Below, one piece after another: positions 11,400 to 23,420 of a stretch of DNA of 64,000 nt. Position 1 is the stretch's first letter, and every line of letters begins with the position of its first letter. A program made the translations under genes and the position numbers. The DNA is from Dryobates pubescens (lineage: Eukaryota > Chordata > Aves > Piciformes > Picidae). The notes beneath the pieces are model-generated. The model had not been told where the DNA came from, searched no databases, and saw nothing but the letters and a program-made list of their open reading frames with translations. Location of the stretch: positions 11,514,453-11,578,452 of the forward strand of contig NC_071634.1 of assembly GCF_014839835.1 (NCBI RefSeq), written 5' to 3'.

Positions 11400-14300
11400 T
11401 TCAAAATGGTATGACTAATATCTCCTTCACACAATGCAGCTGGGTTAATTCTGTGTTGTAACATGCATAATGAATGCATCTGTCAAGTTTGTGTGTGTAA
11501 TATTGCACACAGTGAAAATCTAAAGACCAAATTACCAGTATCTTCATAGCTGCTGAGTGACTTAATTAGTACTGCAACTGACTTCAGTACAAGTGGTCAC
11601 TAAAAATTGACAGATGCAATAAATGACTTTAAAACACAACCCTAAATACAATAAATCTTACCACTTATGGTTGTATATTTGAGGAGGCCATTCTATTGCA
11701 ATCACTGAAACAATGTAGGCAGGCCAAAAATCTTGTAAGAGACAGGTGACTGGGGCAAACTACTTGAAGTTTACAGTGTTGTAATCCAATGCAAAATAGT
11801 TCTAGGTAGGGAGTTTCCTACCATGAAGTCATTTGTTTAAAAGGGTGGCAGAAGGCAGTGAAAATTTCTTGCAGTACAGTTTCAGAAAACTCTGTAGTGA
11901 TTTCAAGCAGATATATTTTTATACAACTCCATAATGAAAATACCTGAATTGATAGAAATACTGAATATAGTCAAAAGTGTAAATACATAGAAAACCCAAC
12001 CAACTGTCTGATACACTGGGTCCAGTTTTCCTGAGTACATACTTGTTTATTTTGAAAGTTGCAATAAAAATACTTAATAAATTCAAGATCTCTTCTCTTT
12101 GTTGTTAACTCATGACAATGACAATGGAGATAAACAGAAAAAAAACTTATTTACAGAGATGAAGAAGCCTTAAGACATTGTTTGTGAACACATTTGAAGA
12201 GCTTAGGGTTCTTTTTGTTGTTTTTAATTTAGGAAAGAACAAGATACAAAAGAACAAGTTCTTGTCAGTGAAATGGCAATTAACTCAGTGCTGTTTGGAC
12301 AGTGTGTTTATTTTACAAAAACTTATATTGAAACCCTGAAGAGTTTTGATGCAGCAATTGTTATAAACTTGTCCTTGAGAACGTGCATTACTCAGGTGCT
12401 TTGTAAATAAATGCCTATTTTCTTCACATGCTCATGAACTCATTAGCTGCACCTTTCTTTTTCCTTTTTCAAACTGGTAAGGGCAGTTTGGATTTGGTTT
12501 GCTATGCATTTAATACATAGTCACACCAAATCCTTACTTTGGAGTGTTGCAAGTTATCTTCTACAGCTCAGGAGAGTTAACAGTTTCTGGTCATGAAAAG
12601 CATCATCACTTTCCTTGGACAGAAACAAGTCTGAAAGAACCTCTGAAGTTCTTTAGATGAGTTCTGACAAAGAACCAGATGCTGGGTTCTGATGCTCAAG
12701 GCTTCAGTGATGACTGAATGAAGCAGAACAGCAGACAAAATGTTCAGAAACAGCATACATCAGTTTAAAGCTGAAAATAAGGACTATAAAAGCAACAGCA
12801 TGCAGTTACACTGAGCAGGATTTGACCCTGGCACTAACTGTTGTGACTTGTTTAAATGCCTGACATCCCCTATGCATTGCCATGGTTGTGCTAGCAGTGC
12901 CTACAGGGGTAGTAAAAGTGACTGGCATCTTCCCCTCTGTGTAAAGGGTGAAGCAGCACCAGCTGCTATTCAGGCTTTTTCCTAATGATTTGGCAGACAT
13001 GGATCACTTTGGTGCCTCTTTAATCATGGCCACTAGTGGGAGTCTATTGCAAGTAAGTCCTTTTGTAATTACGGCAGTATTATCTTCTAGTCTGTCGGCA
13101 GGGGTAAGAGGAGCAATATGCTTCATAGCTATGTTTTTTCTTTCTGTTTGGTATATTGCTCTCTGAACATCATAATGTATCTCCATAAGCAAATATGCTT
13201 ACTGTTAGAATTTTCCTTTCTAAAATAGTGTCTTGGAAATTCAGTGTCTTTGTGGTAGGGTGGGGAAGGAAGTATTGTAAACTAGAAAACTGTTCAAAGC
13301 TAGTGGTTTTCTTTACAAGTATAACATAAGCATTTAAGCAGGGAGTTAGTGAAAGAATAAAACTTCAAAGGACAGCTACTTTGTTGTGCTCAACCCTCCA
13401 CTGTACAGGTGCATTGAAGTAGCTCATTCTTCTTCCTCCCACAGGGAAAACTGATCCTCCCACCTGGTGCAATCATCTGATTGCATCAGGACAATGCAGC
13501 CAGACCCCAACATGAGTAGTGGCTTATAGGTGATGACCACAGGATACAGAGACCCAGTACATGATTTAATGTGAAAACTTTTAAAGCTGTAACACTCACC
13601 CTCATTAAGGAAAAAAGAAAGCAAATATTAAACTTTTTGTGTGAGATAAGCAAAAAGAAGGCATATTGTTCTATACATTGAGATGTATTCACAGGTTACA
13701 AGATACCTGAGTCAGTATGTTCAACATTTACCTCTTTCTTCTCCCAATTTAGCCTTTAAGAAAGAACAAGTCCTCAGAGTTTCCTTCTCTGCTCTGTCAG
13801 CCAAGAAAAGCAGCGTATTATGTTTCCCATTAGTACTTTTAGAGGAAGTGTTACTTTATATTGAATTCTGAACTTCACCTGGACTAGAGAAAGTTTTAGT
13901 AGTAACTTTTCATTGCACTTGATAAGATACAATTCCTTTTGCACTTGTAACCTCCTGCTTTTCTTTGTGGTTGTTGGGATAGAATTCCTTTTGCACCTGT
14001 ATTCCTCATGTTCTTACGCTTTGACTCCACATCTGAGATACAGTAGAAATAAAATAACTGACTATAGTAGTTTTACAGTTCCTCAAGTGACTTGAAAGTA
14101 ACAGAAGTTGTGACTCTGCATGCCTACCTTCTAAACTACTATTTTCAAACTTCCACGTGGAATTAGTACTAAATTAGAGTCAAAATGTTAATTCAGGCCT
14201 CATTGTAGCCAAGCTCAACTCTCACATAATTAATAGGGAAAAAAAAGGTGTTTTTAAATATACTGAGATTTTCTTATCAGGTAGCATGAAATCCATCTGA

Positions 14301-16360
14301 AAGTATTCAAGCCACTACATCTCATTTTGGTCACAAACACTGGAAGGTAACACTGGACTATGCATTGCAGATGCAGAATGGGAGTTTTACTCCTTCATTC
14401 TGTTCTTTGCAGTAGCCATGTAATGAACTCTGACAATCCAGCCATCAATGTATAAACACAAAGTGCACTTTTATACATTTGATTCTCTGGCCTTCTGCTG
14501 GCCTTTGACTCTTGATGAACAGGAAGAATTCAAGGAGGAATACATAGCTATTGACACTGTATATCCACACACAAAGAAGGCTAATGCTTTTCATGGGTGA
14601 GACAGGACCAGAATTTCCTCCTAGACTTTTCTTTCTTACCATTAAAGCAATTGCTTCACTGAGAAGCCAATGCTTTGTGCCTGCATTTCTGCCTTGAACT
14701 TCTAAATCAATTGCTAGTATAAAAAGCTCTTACTGAATTTATAGACATCTCTTATGCTTAGAGCTTTTTATTGATTCCCCCCCCAATCTATTCATTCTAC
14801 CATTTAGTCTAAAACATTTTATGGACTGTTTGCTCCTACAATTTCCTTGTCTTACGTGATGAAATATAACCTTTGAAAGCTGAGCTTCTTTTGGTGAATT
14901 TTCAGAACTTAAGTAGTTTCAGAGGTTAGGATTGGGTAAGTTTTCTATGAGAAGAAACAAACAGGAACCCCTTCTACGATCTTAAAGAACTGTCCACATT
15001 AAGCAGATTAGTCAAAACAGTAACAGCAGTTGTACAAGTATTTTTCAGCTAAAACTTCAAATTGAGATACTGCTGGATTCTGTATTTACATCAACAAATC
15101 CCTTTCTCCCTTTCTGAGAGTACAGCTGTCTGTTCATATGCTATCACAGCCTAAAAAAGAAAAGCCAGTCTCTGGAAATACAGAAATAAAGTGTCGTGCC
15201 TGAAGAGAGCAATACTTGTGTAAAGCAAACGTGCAATGAACAGTAAACTTGAATCCTCATTCACACAATTGATAAACCTTTCCTGTGTAAATTATTCTGT
15301 GATCATTTGTTTGTTTGTTTTGGAAAATAAACCTTTAGGCTTTTCCTAAATGCTCTAAGTATGAAATTCTTGTCCATATTACTATGGATGAATGGTTGCA
15401 CAGACTCTTTTTTCAGTGAGGAAATCAGTTTCAGTAATTCCCAAGCGCTCCCTTTCCCACCCTCCCACATCTGGCCATTTGTTTTTGCCTCTCCACCACC
15501 CCCTGCATTTTTGCAGGCTTTTAAAACCAGATCAAATGCTCAAACTGAGCAGTATTATATACACCACTATTGGGGATTGAGTAGTCAAGAACAATTATAG
15601 CTGGAGTATTGCTGCCAAATGCTTTGTATCATTAAACTGTAGTCTTAGGGAAACATTTTGAGAGCCTTTGTACACCCTAAGAAAGCACACATAGTTAAGT
15701 GAAACTAAACTCAAGAAATTATTTAGGAGAGAGTGCAGGAAGATTTACTCAGCAAACTTTAGAAGAATAGTTTATCCAGATTTATTTCACGGGTTTTGTT
15801 TACATGTTTAAAGAGTCAAGCTTTTATATTCTTAATGCTGATCATAGCAAAAGGCAACACTTAAACACTGAAGCCACTGAGTATTTTGAAAGAGGACAGC
15901 TGAGGGTAGTGAAATGGTCTTCCATCAAAGAGGTACTTCTTATTGTTCTGGACCAGCTACTTTTTTGTAATCTGCAGACAGCTTTCAAAGTGAAGAATAA
16001 CACACCCAGATAAATCAGATGACATTAGGTGGTGTGTTTTCTGTTTTCTTACATGTCCTCTTCACTTTTTCAACTGCTTTTCTTTTTTTCTGTTTTCTTT
16101 CATGCAGTCCAAATGCTTGTATCCTTATTTATAGTGCACTCTTGGTATCAAACATGCTAATATATGTATTGTTTCCTTCCTACAGGGTCAGTTCAGGGCT
16201 GCACTGTAATTTAATACTCACGTGAGAATTCAGCTTGAGTTCAATCGTTTGTATATGTACCACATTCAGAATGGATTGAATTTTAACCTTTAGTTCTCTT
16301 TCTGATCTGCATTAAGTTACTCACACCAAGTATTTTTGCATGAATTTAAAATAATAAAAA
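11400..16360. other. Intergenic region, LYAR to TMEM128 (first part), no gene seen
   Basis: AT-rich sequence with scattered short open frames of at most 79 codons, none with a recognisable domain, splice partners or codon bias. The first kilobase may be LYAR 3' UTR if the distal AATAAA at 12406 is used. No repeat family is evident apart from short homopolymers. Confidence 0.6.
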
Positions 16361-16400
16361 GAATTCACAGAATCACCAAGGTTGGAAGAGACCTCAGTTC
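16361..16400 (-). repeat. CR1 3'-terminal snippet
   Basis: GAATTCACAGAATCACCAAG and then GTTGGAAGAGACCTCAG is the extreme 3' end of a CR1 element in antisense. Only about 40 bp are recognisable, as expected of a heavily 5'-truncated LINE insertion. Confidence 0.7.
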
Positions 16401-17029
16401 CAGACAAAAGCAAGATAACTGTAGTACTGTTTGCAAGGTTTTTTTCTTACCTACTTGAGTTAGACAATGTATTTACTTTTTTGCTCATTGTAAGAAAGGA
16501 TAATGAAGTCCTTTACTCCAAGAATGACATTCAGAAAGGATTAATTAAGAATCTCTACCCATCTAATCCTTTTACTTGACAGTGAAAAATAAGCAGCAGA
16601 TTACCCCTCACTTTACTATTACTTAGTCACGAATAGAAAGCACAGAGTATATTCCACAATCATTCCTTGAAATGGAGAATATATATACATCAGCCAACTT
16701 CCTTCAGCTAAAAATCAACATGTGGTGAGATAAGCCAGCCCCAGCCCCACTCAGATATGAAATTAAGAAAATTCCAAGCAGATCATTTGTGAACAGATAA
16801 TATTTGGGTCCATTTAGCTGTTGACTTCTCTGATGGGGAAAGAGTTACAAACATTTGCCAGAATAGTAGAACACTAAGTTGACCTTCTAAAAGTGATGAT
16901 TCAACTTGGAAGCCTAATTTTAAAATTCATATGTACTCAGTCAAGGCACATAAAAAGCTACTGCATGTATGTGTCATCCAGAGTTACCTGTAAATCAGCT
17001 TAAAACAACCAATCACTAAATAGCAAACA

Positions 17030-17105
17030 GAATGGAATGGAATGGAATGGAATGGAATGGAATGGAATGGAATGGAATGGAATGGAATAGAATAGAATAG
17101 AATAG
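17030..17105. repeat. (AATGG)n/(AATAG)n pentanucleotide tract forming a CR1 tail
   Basis: Eleven uninterrupted AATGG units (17031-17085) are followed by four AATAG units (17086-17105). The tract runs directly into the 3' end of a minus-strand CR1 copy, so it is that element's simple-repeat tail, apparently expanded by slippage after insertion. Confidence 0.95.
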
Positions 17106-17226
17106 ACCAGACCAAGTTGGAAGAGACCTTCAAGATCATGTCCAACCAATCAACCAACACTATCTAATCAACTAAACCATGGCACCAAGCACCCCATCAA
17201 GCCTCCTCCTAAACACCTCCGAGCAA
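17106..17226 (-). repeat. CR1 LINE 3' end, pentamer-tail subfamily
   Basis: On the plus strand it reads ACCAGACCAAGTTGGAAGAG, ACCTTCAAGATCATGTCCAA, then a stretch ending TAAACCATGGCACCAAGCAC and CCCATCAAGCCTCCTCCTAA. This is the antisense of the CR1 ORF2 C terminus and 3' UTR. The same element is found at 45776 and, in sense, at 59333. Confidence 0.93.
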
Positions 17227-18925
17227 CAAGCAAATGAATTTCAACATATCCAACTAGATTGCAAAGCTCAGCTTTTACTTAGAACTGCAAATCCTGTATA
17301 TTTAAAAATATTCAGCTAGCTGACAAAGCATTCTGTTTAAAAGAAAAGAATGCAAAGGTGCTGAAATCAGTTTCTGAAAAAGTGGGAAGGATCCACATTA
17401 TGCGAGAAACCAGGAATACAGTAAAGAAAAAGAAGCTACAAACTCTACTCTTTATACATCTTCTTCACAGAACCTTCAAATTCACCAATTCCTCTCACAG
17501 GCTGTTAACTAAAGATATCAAATTAAGCTCTATATTTTAAAATACCTGCTAACATTTCTGCAGGGATTCTTAAAACTTTTACTTGTGAGAATTCTTTATC
17601 CGTAACAGGCCTCTTGTTTAGATGCTTTGTTCATTATGTGGTTCATTTTGCAAGAGTCTGAGTTCAGCTCCTGATTGTTATCTACCCTCTAACAGATCAA
17701 TAATTTCTGAATCAGAGAAGCTCTGTGAAAAGATCACAGAAAACATCTCAGCTCTACAAATAGTGAACATGAGCGGTCTCAGTTAAGGTCAATAGTGAGT
17801 CAGGGAAGGGAAGCTCTTATTTCAGCTCTCGGCACAATACCTACTCTGTAGGTAAACAAGAGTCTCCAGTTTAACAACACAGACAGATCTTAACCTTTCC
17901 AAGCATACATATTTATTTGATTGTTACATTTAAATCACAGATATTTCCTATGAATAGCTTTTGCAAAGAAACTATGAGATTTCCTTTGTTTGTTTGAACC
18001 ACTGTCACAAAAGTGAAGGCTGAGGTAATCATTTCACTCAAAGCAAAACAAAACAAAGAAACCTCTCTTTCATTGCTAAGAAAGCAGAGCTCAGAGGCTC
18101 CCACAAGCTGCTAATTTCAAAACATCCAACCAAACTAAATAAAAAATAATCACTGTAGTTACTAAGGACTATGACGTGGTTGACCCTTACATGAGACATG
18201 CTCTAAGGCTGGGAAAACAATTTCTATGCACTATGACATGGCTCACATGAAATTCAGACATAAAGGAAAGCCTGCCTTTCTGCAGAGGAGGAAAAAAAAT
18301 AATTAAATTATTCCATTCTTGTATCTTTTAGGATGAATTCACCCCAAACTCAATGCGTAGTAATAAAGAATAGCCGAAACTCTTGCTTCCCTTGTCCCTA
18401 CATCACTCATCTGTAAGACAGGCAATAGGATATTTAGGAAAACACAGCCATTTTTTTTCCTCCTACTAAATTACTGTTAACAACCTCCTTGCTGAAAATA
18501 TAATATCCCCAAGTAGATTATACAGCAGAGGGTATCTACCTATCAGGTTATATGACATACCTGTAGAATGTGCCAAGGAAGTCAAATTCACCATTACTTC
18601 AGCACACACAGTTCAAATCAAACATAAATTGTGATAACTGAGTTGGAAAAAATCAGTCCTATGTCCTTTTAGAGTTACACTAGTCAGTGATGTAAGTCTA
18701 CTGAGTGAAACCTGCTCTAACACCATATGAATTAGGTTATATACGCACAACATATTATTAATACTAATCCCATTTTTTCCCCCACTCATTGCAAAGGGCA
18801 TTGGATAAGGTTATCAAACAGATTTAGAACTGCTTAAAATCAGTGCAGGTCAGAGAAAACCTAACTTGTACAAAATTAGCTTCTGCAGTAAAGTAGAACG
18901 CACCTCAAAAGATTCTTAATAGTGT
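17227..18925. other. Intergenic stretch with nothing recognised
   Basis: AT-rich sequence between two CR1 copies. No open frame exceeds 63 codons, and no repeat or RNA gene was recognised. Confidence 0.6.
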
Positions 18926-19062
18926 TCATACAGTCCCTGGAGGCGTTCAAGAGGGGCCTGGACGTGCCACTTGGTGTCATGGTTTAGCAGTCATGAGGTC
19001 TTGGGTGACAGGTTGGACTTGATGATCTTTGAGGTCTTTTCCAACCTTATTGATTCTATGAT
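18926..19062 (+). repeat. CR1 LINE 3' end, octamer-tail subfamily
   Basis: Sense CR1 3' end: CCTGGAGGCGTTCAAGAGGG, CTGGACGTGCCACTTGGTGT, TTTAGCAGTCATGAGGTCTT, then GGGTGACAGGTTGGACTTGA and the terminal TTGATTCTATGAT. It is heavily 5' truncated. It shares diagnostic bases with the copies at 62216 and 63408. Confidence 0.93.
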
Positions 19063-19499
19063 GTACTCCTGGGGCATCACTTGCCATAGCTGAACTCTGG
19101 AGAAGCCCAGTGTCCTCCAGCCTGTTCCTGCCCTGGCGCTATGCAACCTTTTATCTAGGTTGTCTTGCAGATACGGTTGAGTGTTCAGTATTGTAGGAGT
19201 CCTCTGGTGCTTGGAAACTCTGAGAGCTTTGTATTTTGAGTCCTGTTCTGTCTAAACCACTGCTTTATGTCACGAAAAATCAAGATTTTCCCAACGTGTC
19301 CCCTCAGGAACATCTGGTCGGCCGAACACGACAGGCAAAGTATTTATACGCCATCAATTCTCCCTTTTTTCTTAATTATTGGGGCAGAACACACCTCACT
19401 GCTGCGCTTGGATTCACGTCACCCTGATCAGAGTTTGCAGTGGGGATTTGTGCGAGTCTGTTATTTAAAATTCCATACTTGGACGCTAACGCGCTGATC

Positions 19500-20080
19500 A
19501 CTTGCTACAGCCGTGCACAACCACAGCCGTGCTCCCGGGCACCGCCGCGGGGACCAGGTTTGCCTCCGACGACCACGGGCGGCGCGACAACGCCACGAGC
19601 ATCGGCAGCGGCCCCGTAGGCTGCTGAAGCCGCCGCCGGCCGCGCCGCCGCCTTCCCACGCGCAACGCCCGTCGCCCCTCACGCCCAGCGGCCGCCGCGC
19701 TTCCCGCCCCGCCCTGGCGTCACTGCCGGAGCGGTCCAAGATGGCGGCCGGCGTCTGCGGCGGGGACCCTGTGCCCAGGCACAGGCGCCCTTTGCGGCGA
19801 GGGGCAGAGTCCCGCGATTCCCTGCTGCCGCAGCCGCCGCTCGGGGGCGTCGGGACGGCCGGTGGGTGGTGCCGGGATCGTGGGCCTGGGGTGGTGAGGC
19901 GCTGCTGGGAGGGGAGCGAAGCCAAGCTGTGCGAGGCGGGGGGTGTGACACGGGTACCCGGGCAGGCAGCGGTGACAGGCAGTGCCGGCCGAGGAAAAAG
20001 GATGGGCCCTGCTCACAGTGTGAGTGTGGGCTCCCGGGTAAACGGGCGCGGTGGGATAGTGCTTCCTGACAGCCAGCAAC
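19500..20080. promoter_or_regulatory. CpG island and promoter of TMEM128, with a YY1-like site at the start codon
   Basis: GC- and CpG-rich sequence surrounds the first TMEM128 exon. The start codon lies inside AAGATGGCGGCC (19738-19749), the classic YY1 recognition sequence found just downstream of many TATA-less promoters, so transcription probably starts shortly upstream with a very short 5' UTR. A 252-codon open frame crossing this island on the plus strand (19513-20271) merely reads through the exon and intron. Confidence 0.75.
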
Positions 20081-23000
20081 GTATTGCTTCGGGTGTCCGT
20101 GACAGCGAGATGGATATTGAAAAGGGAGACCGCGGGTTTCCTGATGGGCATGAAGTACTTAACTGCTCCAGGCCCATACTTTTATGTGTAATGGCAGTGG
20201 TTTTACCTGCTGAAGGTATGTGGCATGAAATCACATTAGCTCCTGAAAACAAAGCTGACAATCACTTCTGAAGTAACTGCAGCAGAGTACAAGAAAATTA
20301 GTTATACCTAAAATGAGTTTGCAAATAATAACAGAAAAGAATACAAATAAATGAGTCATTTGAAATACCAACCTGACTTTTGGGATGCTTTAGTAACAAC
20401 TGGAGATTTTTAATTAGTTAAATAACTCTTACAAGATCTACCCAGCTATTAATTTCCTAAAAGGGTACCCAGATACAGTATGTGCTTATAATGCTTTATT
20501 TATTTTGTTTTATTAAAGTTACCTTGCTTAGTTTGTTCTATTGCAGGAAATGTGCAGAGCTTTTTAGAATACTTCCTCTGTAATGCAAAGTGTTACATTA
20601 AGAATCTCCAAAGATAAATGAATTTAAAGGATGAAGTATACTCATGCTCCATATAATGGGCTGACTTTATGCTCTTATTTACAGAAGAGTCTGCAGGTGT
20701 AGAAAACAGGAATAAGCCTCTTAACAGACTGAATATTCATTCTGCATTCTGGATTTTGGCATCAATTGCTGGGACATACTACTTTGATTTTTTTAACACT
20801 GTTAAACAAACTATTGAAGCAGATAGGTAAGATATATTTTCTTATGAAAAAAGTGGTATATTTATCTTACATATTCAGTTTGTTACATCTGAATACTGTG
20901 TTTTAAAACCTAGATAAACAAGATCTACAATAGGAATAGCTGGGAGTGTTTAGCCTGGAGCAGCGAAGGCTCAAGGGGTTCATATCAATACCTGAAGGGA
21001 GGAGCAAAGAAAGTAGATTCAGGCACTTTTCATTGGTTCCCAGTGACAGGACCAGAGGCAATAAGTAAAAGCTGAAACGCAGGAGGTTCACTCTGAACAT
21101 CAAGAAACACTTTTTCACTGTGAGAGAGTCTCCATCCATCAACATACTGAAAAGCCATCTGAACGCAGTCACGGCCAGCTAGGTCTTGGTGACCCTGCTT
21201 GAGCATGAAGGTTGGAGGAGATGACCACCTAATTTGTTATTATTAAACTATTTTTAAAGTAAATAAAATGCTTGAAATTTTGCTTTCTCACCTTACTCTT
21301 GAATTATGTCCCCAAAGAGGCTCAAAAGGGCTTTGTTCTGAATCACATATGCTCTGTTTTCCTGATTCTTGAGTTTGAAATCCTGGATTTCTCTGTAGTT
21401 TTCTTTAGCCTCTATTAAGAAAACTCTCATTCTGCTTCTCTGTTAAATTTGAGAGTTCTTAAACTTGAACCCTTTCTAAAGCTTTCTGCAACACATGTTG
21501 CATGTCTATCAGTAATCTGCAGTGCAGAGCACAGTTGCAGGGGAGCCTATTTTATCTCACGATTGACAAAGTATTTTTGTTGTGGAATTATAGTAGATCG
21601 CTGACAAGGTCAGTTGCCCTGCATTTCCAAAGTCTTTGAGGGAAAAATAAATTGACAGGAATGTGGCACTGAAAAGTTAAACTCAGTTTGTTAGGTATAT
21701 TGAACAGCTTTAGAATGGCTAAAAGCATTTTGCAAACTGCTTAAAAAACCCACTACAGGAACTCTAGGCCAAGCTGCATCATTAACTGTTACTGCTTGTT
21801 TCTAGACTACAATGAAGGTTAATGTGTGAACTGCATTATGACTGTGCTTAACATGCTTTTACATGCTTTCCCCCTACAGCTGGTGGTTTGCCTCTGGCAG
21901 CTGTTTGCTGGCTGCATGTTTATCTGTTGCCTTGTACTGCATACTATATCTTGAGTGGTATCATGGAATTGAGGACTATGACACAAAGTACCCAGCCCTG
22001 ATACCAATCACTACAGCTACCTTTATTGCAGCAGCAGTTTGGTAAGTGCGAACACTCTGTACAAATTCTGCTAAACCTGTGCAAGTCCAACTCTGTTAAT
22101 GGGCTTGTTTTCAACTTCTCCAATTCTGCTGAGTGCATTGTTGGCAATACCAGTTCTATGTAGCATCATTTCTTCCACTGTCACTTCCATTATCAGACAA
22201 TCTATAAACAGCAAATATTTACTGAAGTTTATACTTCTGACTATAATTGTTTTGGTTGGAAAGGACCTCTGAGATCAAGTCCAAATGTCAACCTAACACC
22301 ACCATGGCTATTAAAACATGTCCCAGAGTGCCTGAGCTTTAAAGGGCTTAGATCTTGCCAGAGGATTGCACTTTGAGTAAGAGTTACTTAATTGATGAGA
22401 TTATGGGAGTTAGAATTGAGCAAATGTGGATGTGAATGAAAAAAAAAGTGTGTATGCAACTGTATATATTTGTTCTGCATGAAAGTTGGTTCTCTCTGTA
22501 AGTATCTGAGTAATGTCAGGAAAAAAAGGAAGACTGAAGATGATAAAGATTTCCTATAGTTTAAAATTAGTCAGTTCTATAAGCCTTGTAATTCACTTGC
22601 AAAATAATATGGGTTTCCCCCTTTGTTTTCAGTTAACTCAGATCTGCTTGTCTGCAAGCACAAATGGAAGCTTTTCTCAGTTGTCATGTATGCTCATGAT
22701 AAAACCAAGAACAGTTAAATGCTTCATGGATAGAGATTCTAAAAGCAAAAGGTATCTTACCCTTGATGGGACTGAGTGGACTTGCTCAGTGTAAAAATCT
22801 TCAGCAGCTACTGAAGTTCTAGGATGAATTGTCAGTAAATAGTAAACTAAAGTACCAATTTATTAAGTAGGTGCTGGGCTCTTCTTCTTTTGTTTTCATA
22901 AAGAATCAGGTATTTTTCCAGGTTGAGTAATGTAAATTCAGTTTCCTCTTGTGCCATATTTTCTTTGTTTGGCTGTAGCAACTTTAAACTTACCAAAAAC

Positions 23001-23119
23001 TTCCTGCTTTTATTCCCAGTTTCAACGTTGCCTTGTGGCCTGTCTGGTCGTTTATGACACCTGTGTTGCTCTTCATTCAGTTTATGGGTGTTGTGATGTT
23101 TGTGTCACTCCTGGGCTAA
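19741..23119 (+). CDS. TMEM128: TMEM128, four-span transmembrane protein 128
   Basis: Four coding exons join in frame: 19741-19861, 20685-20826, 21880-22041 and 23020-23119 (525 nt, 174 aa; human 165 aa). The first exon encodes a variable hydrophilic N terminus. From exon 2 on the protein matches my recollection of the human one closely: [17 protein letters not shown], then [30 protein letters not shown] and the end [12 protein letters not shown]. Four hydrophobic spans are visible at about residues 61-80, 91-111, 126-147 and 151-172. The short loop before span 3 carries the conserved acidic EDYDTKYP motif. TMEM128 is a little-studied membrane protein, usually assigned to the endoplasmic reticulum; I assign no activity. 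All introns are GT-AG, and intron 2 contains an old CR1 copy. The gene sits downstream of LYAR on the same strand, with a separate CpG promoter. Confidence 0.96.
20934..21235 (+). repeat. Old CR1 copy in TMEM128 intron 2
   Basis: Diverged sense CR1: TTAGCCTGGAGCAGCGAAGG, CTCAAGGGGTTCATATCAAT, GTGACAGGACCAGAGGCAAT, CAGGAGGTTCACTCTGAACA, and a trailing TGAAGGTTGGAGGAGATGAC. It is clearly CR1 but much more diverged than the copies near the right end, and no intact reading frame remains. Confidence 0.85.
22240..22345 (-). repeat. Old CR1 3'-end fragment in TMEM128 intron 3
   Basis: GGTTGGAAAGGACCTCTGAG, ATCAAGTCCAAATGTCAACC and TTAAAACATGTCCCAGAGTGCC are antisense CR1 3'-end landmarks, diverged and lacking a recognisable tail. 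Confidence 0.75.
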
Positions 23120-23414
23120 GTCATTCAGGTAAATAATGGAATTGTTTGAGCATGTAAAAATACTTCTCTTGTTGCATGAGCTGCTTTGTTAGACATTGAA
23201 GGATTATAAGATCATTTAAAGGTACCTTCTGTGTGGTTTGTGTATACACTTTTAGAACACTGACATTTTCTGGCCTATAGAGTAATTGGAGGAGTATTCT
23301 TAGGACAACCCTAAGGAGAGCAGTACATTTTTTTCTCCTCTGAGTTCTAGTCTTTGTTCCTCCTAAAAAGAACAACCTTTCAAAGGCCAAACCAGATATT
23401 TTGTTGACTTGAAA

Positions 23415-23420
23415 AATAAA
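23415..23420 (+). terminator. candidate TMEM128 poly(A) signal
   Basis: This is the first AATAAA after the TMEM128 stop, 296 nt downstream. Another at 25901-25906 would give a 2.8-kb 3' UTR; sequence alone does not choose between them. Confidence 0.4.

Noticed and set aside
17031-17085. Possible satellite DNA (GGAAT repeat)
   Set aside because: It is directly joined to a CR1 3' end, and a sister CR1 copy has the same kind of tail, so it is a LINE tail rather than a satellite block.
19513-20271. 252-codon plus-strand open frame
   Set aside because: It shares the frame of TMEM128 exon 1 but reads through upstream CpG sequence and intron 1. The spliced model with recognised exons explains the region better.
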